Shown here: piece by piece, positions 1-12,612 of the stretch | How positions within the stretch are numbered: position 1 is the stretch's first letter | Layout of the letters: the number at the start of each line of letters is the position of its first letter | Assembly: GCA_951812925.1 (NCBI GenBank) | Contig: OX638370.1 | Location: 3,372,001-3,436,000, forward strand | Length of the DNA: 64,000 nt | Direction: 5' to 3' | Source of the DNA: Calliopum simillimum | Lineage: Eukaryota; Arthropoda; Insecta; Diptera; Lauxaniidae | The notes under the pieces: model-generated | Seen by the model: the letters and a program-made list of their open reading frames with translations, nothing else | What the model was told of the DNA's origin: nothing | Database searches by the model: none | Position numbers and translations under genes: made by a program

Positions 1-23
1 AATGATATTCTACATACTTGGAT

Positions 24-2466
24 GATCAATTCATTTTTTGACTTCGTAACATCCAGTTTGGGATTCTACGTCAAATTTCATGTAAAAAACTCCTAGGGAC
101 CATATATGTGCGGTGAATTTCGAGGCGCCTTAAAATCGTTTGAAGTTTTGAGTGTTTTTTTCTATTGCGAGATTGTCTTTGAAAATTAAGATCTTCCGAA
201 CGATTTATTGCAGTATAATGATCTTGGCTTCTTTGGGAAGGTGTTGCTGCGTATTATCAATTTTTTGAAAAACGTCATCGGGTTCTAAAGTTATGACCTT
301 CTGAATGAAGATATATGAAAAATTTATACTAAATGTTTTAGAAATCACATCTTCTTCGAATAAAAAATTTTAACTTTTTAATTTTTTTATAGTGCATAAA
401 AATACCTTTCTTACGAGGGTCTATTCATCAAGATACGACAGGCCATTCCAAAGCTATGACACTTTTGAATGAAGTCAGTTGAGAACTTCATACAAAGTCT
501 ATAAAAAATTAACTTTAAAATTTTTTTATAGCGCATAAAAATACCTTTCCAACGCAGGTCTGCTTTTTAAGATACGGCTAGCTATTCTAAAGTTATGATC
601 TTTTCAATGAAAGCAGATTCTGAATTTTGTGTATGAAGAAACGAAATATTTTTTCTGCTAATTTAGAAGCAAGTAATTTAGTAGGTTTATTCACTAAATC
701 CGAAATAGAGTGGTCATTTTTCATCCGATCGTGAACCGCGAGAGCTCAAAATTTTTGTAATAAAATACGTTATTGAAGAAAGTAATAAAATTTTTACTTT
801 CTAAATTTTTCAGTCCGGAAATGGGTTCTGTATAATATTGAGAGATATCCTTTCGTTAAAGGCTTATAACTTGAAGAGAAGGGACTAAATGTAAAAATGA
901 TTAAAGCACGAATTTTTGGTGGTAGTTTTAGCTATCCGTATCAAATGACAAAAAATAATTTTACTTTATGCTGTTTTAGTTATTTAGCTTTAAGTAGGTC
1001 TCAAAAAAGTGTTTTCTTCACTTTTGGGAGGCAATAAGTCAAGATCCTGACATGATACAAAAAAACCAAGCTCAGAGTCGTAATAAGAAGATTCCATTCT
1101 ACCATAAACGGATATAAAAATCGAGGACGGAAAACTATGGTTGATCTGGACGGGGGTTAGAGGATAAAGAAACTGGACCAATGAAATATAGGAGCACCAA
1201 AAACTGAGCATATAGGTTAACCCAAAGTTACAAGAAATAGGATGTTGCCAGGGTCTGCGGTGGTCCATTTTTTATCCCCTAACCTCCGTCCAGTTCAACC
1301 ATAATCTTCCGTCCTCGATTTTTATATCCGTTTATGGTAGAATGGAATCTTCTTATTGCGACTCTGAGCTTGGTTTTTTTGTATCATGTCAGGATCCTGA
1401 CTTATTGCCTCCCAAAAGTGAAGAAAACACTTTTTTGAGACCTACTTAAAGCTAAATAACTAAAACAGCATAAAGTTAAATTATTTTTTGTCATTTGATA
1501 CGGATAGCTAAAACTACCACCAAAAATTCTTACTTTAATCATTTTTACATTTAGTCCCTTCTCTCCAAGTTATAAGCCTTTAATGAAAGGATATCTCTCA
1601 ATATTATACAGAACCCATTTCCGGACTGAAAAATTTAGAAAGTAAAAATTTTATTACTTTCTTCAATAACGTATTTTATTACAAAAATTTTGAGCCCTCG
1701 CGGTTCACGATCGGATGAAAAATGACCACTCTATTTCGGATTTAGTGAATAAACCTACTAAATTACTTGCTTCTAAATTAGCAGAAAAAATATTTCGTTT
1801 CTTCATACACAAAATTCAGAATCTGCTTTCATTGAAAAGATCATAACTTTAGAATAGCTAGCCGTATCTTAAAAAGCAGACCTGCGTTGGAAAGGTATTT
1901 TTATGCGCTATAAAAAATTTTAAAGTTATATTTTTTTTTTTTTTCGAAGAAGATGTGATTTTTAATACACTTTGTATGAAGTTCTCAACTGACTTCATTC
2001 AAAAGTGTCATAGCTTTAGAATGGCCTGTCGTATCTTGATGAATAGACCCTCGTAAGAAAGGTATTTTTATGCACTATAAAAAAATTTAAAAGTTAAAAT
2101 TTTTTATTCGAAGAAGATGTGATTTCTAAAACATTTAGTATAAATTTTTCATATATCTTCATTCAGAAGGTCATAACTTTAGAACCCGATAACGTTTTTC
2201 AAAAAATTAGCCATAAATTGATAAAACGCAGCAACACCTTTCCAAGGAAGCTAAGATCATTGTACTACAATAAATCGTTCGGAAGATCTTAATTTTCAAA
2301 GACAATCTCGCAATAGAAAAAAACACTCAAAACTTCAAACGATTTTAAGGCGCCTCGAAATTCACCGCACATATATGGTCCCAAGGAGTTTTTTACATGA
2401 AATTTGACGTAAAATCCGAAACTGGATGTTACTAGGTCAAAAAATTTAGTTTCGAACAATTTGATC
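24..2466. repeat. Giant palindrome (foldback-like inverted repeat), about 2.4 kb
   Basis: The left arm (24-1180) is the reverse complement of the right arm (1261-2466), with an 80-bp unpaired centre at 1181-1260. Examples are CGAGGACGG at 1121 against CCGTCCTCG at 1310, and the block around GGCGCCTTAAAATCG near 126 against its complement near 2341. Arms look about 95% identical with a few indels. One is an extra fragment near 1930-1970 in the right arm that copies a neighbouring stretch (CGAAGAAGATGTGATTT). Each arm contains two or three diverged tandem units of about 140 bp, recognised by TAAAGTTATGA...TTGAATGAAG (left arm near 290, 455 and 590). The outer ends read GATCAA. The left end is close to the window edge, so the element may extend further. 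There is no credible coding. I infer a foldback-type or MITE-like element or a hairpin locus; the family is unknown. Confidence 0.9.
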
Positions 2467-2559
2467 CGCTCTAGTGTATATGTTCTTCTCTAACTCTTCG
2501 AAGAAGCATAGGGCCAAAATTAAATGTCTCCATTTTTCACGATCTTTTGTAATGACTTA

Positions 2560-3395
2560 TATTTTTTTTCATCTTCATAAGACCAGATTTCGACTTATTG
2601 AAACTTTTTGGTTTCATCAATGTTTTAAATCTCCGTCAACATTTTTCAACTCTATTACTCAAGACAATATTTTGACTATTTTATCGACATCTTTACTTTT
2701 TTACCATCGACCAGATGTTGAATACTTTATTGACATTTTCGATTTTGTCAATATTTGTAGTCTTCATCAATATTTTTCAACGCTATTAACGCATTTTGCC
2801 ATTAGACAAGATTTCGACTACTTTATTGGCCTGTTTTGGTTTTATACAGATTTTGACTACTTTATCAATCTTTTTCGGTTTTATCAATAATTGTATGTAG
2901 TCTCCATTAAAATTTTTCTACTCCAGACCAGATTTTGACTAATTTATGGACATTTTTTGATCAATATTTTTCAACTTTGACTTGACACCAGATTTCGACT
3001 ACTTTATCGTCATTTTTTGATTTGGTCAATATTTTTAGTCTCCATCAACATTTTCAACCCTGCTAACGTATTTTACCATCAGACAAGATTCTGACTACTT
3101 TAACGACGCTTTTTATTTTATCAATATTTTTAGTCTCCATCAACATTTTTCAACTCTATTAAGGTATTTTGGCATCAGACCCGATTTCGACTACTTTATC
3201 GGCATTTTCTTTTTGATTTTATCAATATTTTTAGTCTTCATCAACATTTTTCAACTCAATTCACGTATTTTGGCATCAGACCAGAGTTTGACTACTTTAT
3301 CGACATTTTTCAACTTTATTTACATATTTTACCATAAGACTCGATTTTGACTACTGTATCGGCATTTTTCGGTTTTATCTTTTAGTCTTAAGCAA
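2560..3395. repeat. Degenerate minisatellite, unit about 100-125 bp
   Basis: A block of the type CCAGATTTCGACTACTTTATCG...TTTTATCAATATTTTTAG...CATCAACATTTTTCAACTC...GTATTTTGGCATCAGA recurs about eight to ten times. The GACTAC/GACTTA word appears near 2590, 2815, 2850, 2930, 2995, 3090, 3185, 3285 and 3345. Some units are shortened to about 60 bp. The 138-residue reading frame across 2474-2890 is a by-product of this array. The array abuts the right arm of the first palindrome. Confidence 0.75.
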
Positions 3396-4225
3396 ATTTG
3401 ACTAGGATTGACTTCAAAAGCGGCTTACACCATTTCTGTCTAGCATTATGATTGAATTGATTGTGATTGAGTTCAATTGTTACTGACCTCATTTTGACTT
3501 ATGATTTCGATTGTGAATGCCTTCGATCTTAACTGATTTTCACAAAAATTAAAAGAATTATGACTGACTCTTCTTGTAAGAATACTTTTGACTCTCGACT
3601 TCAAGCAATATTGACTTTATTAGCTTTTTTTGTGAATCATAATCTCGATACTTTCCAACATCTTTGGCAAATATTGTATTTGCTTACGATGTGTAAGTTC
3701 ACAAGTAAAGTTGGTAAATTTATGCAATAAACATTGTTTTCTCAAGTGTAGAAGAAAAACACTAGCTGTTCAGCAGCATAGAGCAAAGTTTTACATCTCA
3801 GTAACATACTTCAGTAAACTTTGGCATGTAGCGCAACACGGCGTATGAGTGATAGGCAATTAAAAACGTAATGAACTTAAAAGGACTTGCAGCACGCATG
3901 GCGATTTATAAAACTTTTAAAAAAGTACTTGAGATAAAAGAAACTTAACTTCAATTTCTCCACATCAAATTGAATTGAATTGAATCTTTAAAATTAAATA
4001 AGCAAGCACACATCTTTAAAATTGAATTCATGAACAAGCAAAAATGTATTCCTTTCATGTCCTGCAATTGACTGCTAATTGAAACCAAATGCATGACATG
4101 ACATTTGACAGAATATAAAAATACTGTTGAACAGAGCAAGGAGCAGGATAATGCATATAAGACGACATCTCAGGATAGACAAATGCAAGCATTGCGTAAA
4201 CACATGGGCTGTGCTACGAAAAAAT
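3396..4225. other. Non-coding stretch, nothing recognised
   Basis: AT-rich unique-looking DNA. Short reading frames exist, but none has a recognisable motif or codon bias. Confidence 0.5.
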
Positions 4226-4318
4226 GACCATGATGATGATGATGATGACGATGATGATGGAACAAACACATGTAGAAGACATATTTTATTGTGTAGAGCA
4301 CACACACACACACACAAC
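4226..4318. repeat. Microsatellites (GAT)n and (CA)n
   Basis: An imperfect (GAT)n run lies at about 4228-4260, interrupted by GAC, and a (CA)n run at about 4300-4317. They create low-complexity reading frames on both strands that should not be called genes. Confidence 0.85.
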
Positions 4319-6594
4319 GGACATAATATACAAACAAATTTTCGAAAAACCACAAAACCAAATTTCTGCATTTTGTTACAAAAGCAGAGCATACAGTGTT
4401 GCCATATTTTACTTTTATTTTATTCAACATATGCTCTTAGAAATGCAGTTTAACAAGGAATTTACTTGCAAAATACGGTAGCAGTGAAACAAAATTTACA
4501 AAATTTGTCTTGTTTTATTTTAATTCCTTTTGGTCTCACGAGAATTGCATCGAGGTGAACGAGCAGGGGGTTGAGTATTGTAACGCATCATAACGCCTTT
4601 GTTTATTCCCAGTGGGTTTGCTACGGTAAACAAATAGACGCTGCTGACTTCTTAGATCCTTGTGCATGTATGCATGTTTATGTTGGTATGGTTTAATATG
4701 TGTAAAGTATACATGAGTATTTCGTATTGTTTTGGAATTTGCGTTATTGCAAAATTTTGGTTTAAATTTTGTCTTAATAATAAATACTCATATGGAGTTG
4801 TAAACAAAATTATTTAACTCACAAAATTTTATTGTCTCTATTTTATTTCAATTTGAATTGGGTATTCTCGAGGCATGGCAACCCATTAGAGTTTTGGTAT
4901 AGTGACATACGAAATGTTTCAAACAATATAGTTTGTTTTAGTTATATAACTACTTAGCTCTTTGAACCGTACAAGAAAGTTGTGGAGGAGTGATAAAAGT
5001 CATAGTAAAATACAAAGAATCCATTAGATGAAGATATTTTCAAATAAATATATAATATAACTAACCTACCAGCAAAAACAAATTGAATCAGCGCAAAAAT
5101 ATGTCTGATATTGTGTCTTCCTAATTGTTTCGAACAAAACCCTTCTTCTTTAGCTTCAGTTTAGCCTAAAAAAAATGAAAATGCAAGTAACTCCGCTCCA
5201 GCTTCAGTCACACAGTAAACCAAAAAGTGAGTTTTTTATATCAAACTTTTTTGCACGCTTGGCCGACGCTTTTTAAAATATTTTTGCATTAAGTTTCAAA
5301 AATCAATGCAATGTATTTTGCATGCCATGCATATCCTACTGGGTACTGGAATCGTGAAGAAATGGCTTTGTATATGTGCAGCAACTCACTCACTATCTTT
5401 CCAATTGTGTTTATCTCTGTCACTCAACAAGCAGAAAGCAAAACAAATTTATGTCTGCGACGTTGGGACGACTGATGCAATTTTATTATCCTTTTGCTTA
5501 TCCCTAGCACATATTAAATTTTAAATGTGTGTGTGTCTGTCTACACATACCCTTGTTTATGCTTAAAACAAATCAACATTCTCACAAAACAATTAAGCCA
5601 TCAAATTTGATTTGTTTACTCTGTGACTCAACCTCAGATTTTGGCCAACTGCTGTTGGGGCAATTGGAGTTGTAAGTAAAGTTTTTGATTTTTTGATTTT
5701 ATTTTTATTGTACTGAAATTATATGCCACATTTAACTTATTATTATATTATTTTGTTGGTATTTGTCGAAATAAATATTCATTTGGAATATACATACACA
5801 TTTACGTGTATTACTATAATATGTATTGGTGCATTTACAAATGTATTGAAACTTAATTGTGCCAACACAGATTTTCAATCAATTTGTTAGCTTCTCTTTT
5901 GTTTTTGTCATTTTTGTTGTGATATTAATTGTTGTGGCATACAACAACAACAACAACGACAAAAGTGTTGCATTGGTTTTGTTGGTCAATTGCATATTTA
6001 CAACAATATCAAAATTACAACTACAACAAAAAATCAAAAACCTCAGCAATATTGTTGCTATCAACATTTAATGACATTGCGTTCATTGGCTGCCTATCTG
6101 CTGTGTCAGTGAGAGTGTGTGTCTGTGTGTGTGTTGAGTTAATTTTGTGCGGTTTTTTGACATCATAATAATTTTAATTTAATTTTAATTTTGTTAAATT
6201 GGTTTTTGCTTTTGCATTTCCACACATACGAGTACACATAGATACCAATATCATTTAAATGCAATAAATTTTAATTTTAATTATTGCAGTAGTGAAATTG
6301 CATTTAAAATGACTTCCCATTAAAATGTTGTTGTCTTTTAAATCAGATAATTTAATCAACATACTCAAAATGTGTCTAAAGACTGTCTAGTAGCTATCTT
6401 ATAACTTTTAAAGTCTATTGAACCTGGGCAAAAGCAGTAAAACCATTTCGCGCTTAGATTGTTCCAGTTATACATAAAAGTATGCAATCACTTATTGCTT
6501 GAAATGTTTATTGAAAATTGTTACTTTTAATGTTCACCAAGAGGTGTATTTCTTGAAAGTTGTTTGAGGCCAGCTCATGCCAGGAGGACTAAAT
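4319..6594. other. Non-coding stretch with simple repeats
   Basis: No gene recognised. It contains (CAA)n at about 5943-5957, a TG-rich run at about 6112-6135 and AT-rich spacer. Poly-purine and poly-pyrimidine runs are typical of fly introns or intergenic DNA. Confidence 0.5.
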
Positions 6595-7965
6595 ATTTTT
6601 CTACTCAAGAAAAATAAATTTTTTGGTGCCAGGTTAGTGGACCTTCAAAAAACTTTTCTTTTTTCTTTTGAACAAAGAATGGAACGATCGAATTAAATAA
6701 AAGACTAAGACACATGAACATTCAATGAACTATCGAAAAAAATTTTTTTTCAATGTCTTTTGAAGCGAGATTGGACAAACAAATAGAACAAGTGGACAAA
6801 AAAATAGAACAGGTGGACAAACAAATAGAACAGGTGGACAAACAAATAGAACAGGTACACCAACAAATAGAACAGGTAATACAAACTTAGTTTTTGAATA
6901 TATTTTGAAGAAAATTGGACAAAAAAATACAGTTGGAAAACCAAACGAAAACCAAACGAAAAACGAACTAAAATTTTGTTTTTTTATGGCGGTGGGTTCA
7001 AAATCCTTCAAAAAACTTATTTCTTGAATATCTTTTGAATCAAGACTGAACAAACAAAAGAAATGATGGAACCAAAATACTGGGTGGACAAACATAAACA
7101 TTTTATGGTGAATCAAACGTAATGGAATGTTTTTATTTCCTTACTTTTTGGCGTTAGGTTCAAAAAGCCTCAAAAACCTTTTTTTTTTTCAAATTGTTTG
7201 AACCAAGGATGGAAAAATCATTGAAATGGTCGAACAAAAATAACGGCTGGACGAACATGGGCATTTGGTGAACAATCAAATTGAATAGAAATTCTTAATT
7301 TTTCTTATCCTTTAGTGGCAGGTTTTTAATTTCTTAAAAAAAGTGTTTTTTGAATATTTTTCAAACCCAGTTTGGACAAACAAATAAAACAGATTACCAG
7401 CCAAAAACTAAAAAAAATATTTTTCATTTTCCTTTTTTATTGGAGGTTCATAATCATCAAAAAAACTTATTTGTTTAGTATCTTTTAAATCAAGAGTGGA
7501 AAACGAAGAAATATGACATATAGACAATCCGTGGACAATCAATCGCAATAAAAGTTTATAATTTTACAGGCTTTTTGGCACCAAGTTCGAAGAGCCTATT
7601 ATTATGATTAAAACAGTCGAACAAAAATATCAGATTGACAAACATGGACATTCGATGAACAATCGGTGGTAATAAACATTTTTTATATTTGCCAGAAGGT
7701 TTTTAATTGGAAAACAAAAATATTTTTTGAATATATTTCGAACCGAGATTGCACAAACAAATAGAACGAATAGAATAGTTTTAATTTTACCTTACTTTTT
7801 GATGCCACGTGCACGGTGTCTTATCAGTGAAAATCTCATGAACCAGAAGTGGACAAACTAAAGAAATGGTGGACGAACATGAACATTTCTTGGATAATGA
7901 AAATGACGTTAGATTTACCGAATAGTCAATACAATATAAAAAAAATTCATAAAATTTTCTTTTTA
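6595..7965. repeat. Degenerate tandem array, unit about 130-180 bp, with a 21-bp inner repeat
   Basis: A block with the order G-CAGGTTCAAAA, CTTCAAAAAACTT, TTTGAATATCTTTTGAA, AAGATTGGACAAACAAA, GGTGGACAAACATG, ACATTCGATGAACAATC recurs roughly eight times. The GGTT word falls near 6627, 6987, 7153, 7316, 7443, 7571 and 7693. Within the second unit (about 6772-6885) a 21-bp sub-repeat (ACAGGTGGACAAACAAATAG) is amplified about five times. Divergence between units is high, so this is an old array. Confidence 0.7.
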
Positions 7966-8165
7966 CAATTTTCTTTTTACAATTTTCAGTAAAACTTGTC
8001 ATAATTTTGCAGCAACTCAAGTATTTCCTTTAATGCGTTTGGCCTCCATTTGAGCAACCCGTGCAATGGCAAGTTCATTAAATGTCAGACGTGAGAGAAC
8101 TGATGCCACCATCATTTTGTTGCGTTGATATTTTTGGTGTTTTTTTGTTATTGTCAATGTTTCTT

Positions 8166-8262
8166 TTGTTGTTGCTTTTGTTGTTGTTGCTTTTGTTGTT
8201 GTTGCTTTTGTTGTTGTTGCTTTTGTTGTTGTTGCCTTTGTTGTTGTTGCTTTTGTTGTTTT
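8166..8262. repeat. 15-bp tandem repeat (GCTTTTGTTGTTGTT)n
   Basis: Six to seven near-perfect 15-bp units. The period is a multiple of three, so all frames stay open and give poly-Leu, poly-Cys/Phe or Lys-Ser-Asn repeats. Those reading frames are artefacts. Confidence 0.9.
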
Positions 8263-10197
8263 GCATTTTTAATTTACATAATATTTACAAAATGGCGCAT
8301 ATGCATTTTCATTATTTATACATGGCGAGTGTGTGTGTGTGTTTGCTTGTCTGTGTCTATCTTTGTGCCACCCAAATTAATGAGCTGCAATTTTTCTCTA
8401 TAAATCTGCACCTTCATATACGAGTATGCACCGACATATAGCCGAAAAAAAAAAAAATCTTTCGACTTTTGGTCCTTTTTTCAGTTTATTTGCTTTCACG
8501 TTGCGGTTTTAAAGTTTTTTTTTTTCTGTTTTTCAGCTCAAGCTGAGTAGTATAGCAACCCACTCAATGTTCAAGATAAATTACAACAACAATAGCAAGA
8601 ACAACAACAACAACTTTGATGAAAAAAAAAACCGAATCCTGCTCAGCATGCGGCGCCCGTAACTCGTAAACATGATGTAACGTCAGTTTGTTGGTGGTGG
8701 TGTTGCTTCTTCGTTTGCGGCGCACGGTTCATATGTCAAATTTTTTGGCATATGTCCAAAAATTACCCAACCAGCGAACCGACCGAGAAGAATGCAATGT
8801 AAAAAACAAATGATGACGGTGAAAAAAAAAAATTTTGTTTCGGTAGGAAAACTTGAAAAATAAAATTGAAGCCGACGCACAGTGTGTAAAGCTAAAACCA
8901 AAGAAATGGTTATGTCTTTGTAAAAATTTGATCCCTTAGTCAACATGTATGCTTGAAAACTTGTTGCCAAAAATATATCACAGCTAATTTGTTAATAATG
9001 TCCCACTGTGCGTTGCTTTTCAAGAAAATGAAGTGCTGCAACGGAAGCGGAAGTTTGTATTTGCACTTTTGCACTTTGTGTCCAATTGCAACACTGGGCG
9101 TTGGAAAAAAAAATCAACAAAAAATAAAAAATTTCATAATGTACCATAGCACAAGTGAAGGGGGAGCGGTAGCGTAGATTGGAGCGTTTTTTCATATTCG
9201 TAGGCAGCAAGCAGCGCATTGAAGTTGCTGATTAGTTTGAAAGGATTCGTTTGCTCATCCTAATGATTAGTTTGACTTTTTATTTTCGTTCTGCTTTTGC
9301 CATTAATAACAGTAGAAGTCCGTCTATTACAAAATAACTTTTACATATTTTGGCTCAAGTGCTGCCAATTTGAAATTATTGTAATTACGTGAAATATTGC
9401 ATTTCTAGTTTTTGAATAGAATAATCTCTGAAATGAATAATAATATCGATAAAATAGTGATGAAAAATTTCTAACAGTATTCGTTTCTCTTTTTCCAGAA
9501 TTGTTAGTGACCTTTAAAGGTAATGAACAGAATACAGACAGCAGCAAAAAAAATTTTAGGCTTTCTAGCTCAACAGCCCTATTGACTGCGCTCACACACA
9601 GTTCGGTAGAATCAAGCGCTGCTATTTTTAGACGCCACTAACTGTTTTCCACAGACAACTGAATGCAGTTAAAATATCTTTTTTCTCGCGGTGCCTAAAT
9701 GCGTTAATAACTCGCCAACTCTTTCGTGCCAACTGTAGCCAACCAACAGAGTCAATGCGCCGGCGCAACAGCTTCAAGCGATCATCAAGTGCGCATAAGA
9801 AATAAATCAAAAGGAATAACCGATGAAAGAGTAAACAACAAAAAAATCAAAAAGTATTAAAATGCAACAATAAATTCACAGTTAGTTGCAGACTGACAGC
9901 TAACACAATAAACTATGGAGAATTATGGCCAACGCACACATTGGAGTGTACAAACGAACGACGAGCGTACGATGCGATCGCGGAAACTGCGAGAGAAAAT
10001 GCGAACAGCGTAGGCAATAAATCTAAAGAAAAAAAAGACTGCGTCACTATGTCAAGTTCGTTTGTAATTGTTGCTTCTTTTGTTCCTGTTTCGTTCAGTT
10101 TTTACTTCAGTGCGTTGGTTTTTGCTTTGCGCTCAGAGAAAAGTTGCTGTTTTTGAGAGTTGTGAGAGCAAAGAAGAGATATTCATATACTACAAAT
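8263..10197. other. Non-coding stretch; 9600-10160 may be a promoter or 5' UTR region
   Basis: No coding exon recognised. The part at about 9600-10160 is more GC-rich than its surroundings (GCGCCGGCGCAACAGC, GATGCGATCGCGGAAAC) and lacks the repeats seen elsewhere. It resembles a fly 5' UTR or conserved regulatory block, but no TATA, splice pair or long reading frame proves it. A GT-rich run lies at about 8327-8344. Confidence 0.3.
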
Positions 10198-10813
10198 TTT
10201 TATACCCTACACCCAGGGTATATTCACTTTGGCCTTCCGTTTGTAATGCAGAGCAGGAGGCGTGGCAGATGTAGAGAAGTATATATATTCTTGATCAGCG
10301 TCACCTGGCTGGCTGGCTGTGTGTGGAAATACTTTTTTTGGGAAAACTAAGAAAGATAATTCAATGAAATTTGGTACACAGCCTTCGTCATCAAAGTTAG
10401 CTCGGGGGATTGAAAATGAGCGAAATCAGTAAACGGACACGCCTACCACCCATACAAAAAATATTTTCAAAATGCAACTTTTGGAGTATTTTTCACGATA
10501 ATGCAACCAAAATATACATGAATACTAAGAATTGTAAGCAAAAGCTCTAAGAAAAAACTAGAAAAATTCAAACAAAAGGGTGTGGCACCTCTCATAGAAT
10601 CAAAAGCTTAAAAACGCTATACTGAAAACATTTTTTGAGATAATCCAACCAAATTTCACTCAAATACTAAGAAATACATTTGCAAACTCTGCGAAAAAAC
10701 TGGATAAATTCGGACAAGAGGGCGTGGCACCTCCCATATAAGCAAAATTTTCAAAATACTTCTGTGTAGAGTATTTAATGTTTGGCCAGGCCAAAGGTAA
10801 CACCCTTACTAGT
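10198..10813 (+). mobile_element. Mini-me-like interspersed repeat, copy A
   Basis: It starts with a short hairpin TATACCC-TACACCCA-GGGTATA, then a TATATATA run and the core TTCTTGATCAGCGTCACC followed by a GGCT run. It ends in GGCCAGGCCAAA...ACACCCTTACTAG. Between these, about 130-bp sub-units with GGCGTGGCACCTCCCATA recur. Dipteran mini-me elements are described as a conserved core flanked by (TA)n and (GTCY)n; the layout here fits. The two terminal hairpins also recall non-autonomous Helitron/DINE-1 elements. No coding capacity. Confidence 0.75.
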
Positions 10814-12061
10814 TTTCTACTCTCGGCGTTTATTTTCGCATTGAAAAAATGGTTTGAAAAGAATAATTTGCATCGTTCATATTTAGAATTAGACTTCGAA
10901 ACTTTTATACTTTTATTCAAAAAGTTTTAGAAATGTGGGTTCTTAACCCATTTTCTGCCGCACTAAACAAAAGATCAAATCTAGAATTTAAAGTAAACTT
11001 TCTAAAGTCATTATGACCCAAAAAGCGCAAATCTATTGTCCAAAATTTTTAAACTTAACATATAGTTTTGCCAAGGGGGACTGTTGGAAAAGTCAAACAT
11101 TGGAAGTTTTGCACAATTTAGCTTATATAGTGGATATGCATAATAAGTATACATGGTTAAGTGCACGATTTCTCGATTTGGATACGCTACAACCCATTAA
11201 TTTATGAGGTTTGATTAGATAATGCATAAGCCAAAAATGGGGAAGATTGGATGATGTTAAGTGGCGACTATTGAGGTAGAAGTTCAAAAAAATGTGGAAT
11301 ACAATACCAGATCAATACTCATTATTATTTCTTCCTTAATACTTTTCCTGATCTTATCCACCCCCTATCTCCTCTCCTTAGAGGGGCACACCTGCACATT
11401 AAAATATTTTTATGAAATTTTTTTTCGCCGCTTTCAGGGCTTTCAAAGTGCCCCTGGTGGAGAATAATAAGACTAACTAGCATTTTCCCCCTCAATATTT
11501 TGCCCGAACACACTTACCCTCTTTTTTTACCTACAGACGTCACTCGGTTCAAATTTCACGTGCATTGTTTAGAGTGATTTCGAGATAAAGCTATTCAATA
11601 TTATTTTTGCATTAGAGCTACCCAAAATATCCACCCTAAATAAAACTTTTTGAGATTTTGTTGTGGCTTTTAATTTAAAGATGATGTGGTGTAAATTTCG
11701 TGTGAGTCAGTTGAGTGGTCTTCGAGAATATGCGATTTGACAAATATTTTGTGGGTGGGCCACCATATGTAGCCTAATTAAATATATCTTTCCCATACGA
11801 CCTTAGTATTGTGGGAAACAAAACCAAAAGAGAAATTTATAAAAATGTTCGAGTTTTGGCCAGACTTATGTACAACAATAGATTTTTATGTATACAGATT
11901 GTTTTTCAATCAACCGCGACTGTTTGACTTTTCGAACAGTCATTTTTCCGGGTCTGTCCATGCTTAGTTTTGGAAACAAATCATCGATTCACTTTCTTTT
12001 TGATAATTTTGACCTTTGTCTATAGTATGAAAGTACCTTTATATAAGATTTATTTATAATT
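10814..12061. other. Non-coding stretch, nothing recognised
   Basis: AT-rich DNA between two interspersed repeats. The only distinctive part is a local stretch at about 11360-11510 with CCCCCTATCTCCTCTCC. No gene seen. Confidence 0.45.
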
Positions 12062-12612
12062 ACTAGAGTTCGCCTAGTGACCGAAATTCGACCACTACAA
12101 TAACTGCATATTTTATTTTTAGAAGCTTTGAACTGCTCGCTATGAAACAAATACTTTTGATATCCTATTAAATTTCTACTCTTAGCATTAAGCTTACCGT
12201 AATGTACGAGCGTGGTACCCCCTCTAAAACTGATCATCTTACAATTAGCCTTTCTTTGTGTTCAGACTATCTCAGTACCAAATTCTATTGAAATCGGTGC
12301 TATAGCTTAGCACTGATTGCGTACTATCCTAATTGGGGAATGACACCGCCTACTGAAAAACATAACGGTCATTTCATCGTTCCTTAGTGCTAACCATATC
12401 TCCATACTAAATTTCATAAAAATCAATGAAGTGGTTTAGACTTGAGAGCTTTTTTCCTATTTAGGGGCGTGGCACCACCTACTTTAAGAAAAAGTATAGT
12501 CCTATGCACTGCTCCTCCTCACAACCTTTAAAAAAAAAAACATGCAAATCGGTTAAGATTTAGGTATAGAAACAGAGACTGAATCGATTTCGTTTGCCTA
12601 TTTATATATAGA
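12062..12612 (+). repeat. GGGGCGTGGCACC interspersed repeat, copy A
   Basis: It shares with 42731-43618 the left part (CTAGAGTT-GCCT-GTG-CCGAAATTCGACCA), about 125-bp internal units (TTCCTTAG...ACCATATCTCCATAC...GTGGTTTAG...TATTTAGGGGCGTGGCACC) and the right part (GGTATAGAA...ATCGATTTCGTTTGCCTATT). This copy has about two internal units; the other has four. No open frame of note. Element class unknown. Confidence 0.75.

Noticed and set aside
990..1268. 92-residue minus-strand frame
   Set aside because: Lies in the palindrome arm and loop; no family signature and no codon bias.
2474..2890. 138-residue plus-strand frame
   Set aside because: Follows the minisatellite period; the composition is Phe/Tyr/Asp/Ile from the repeat itself.
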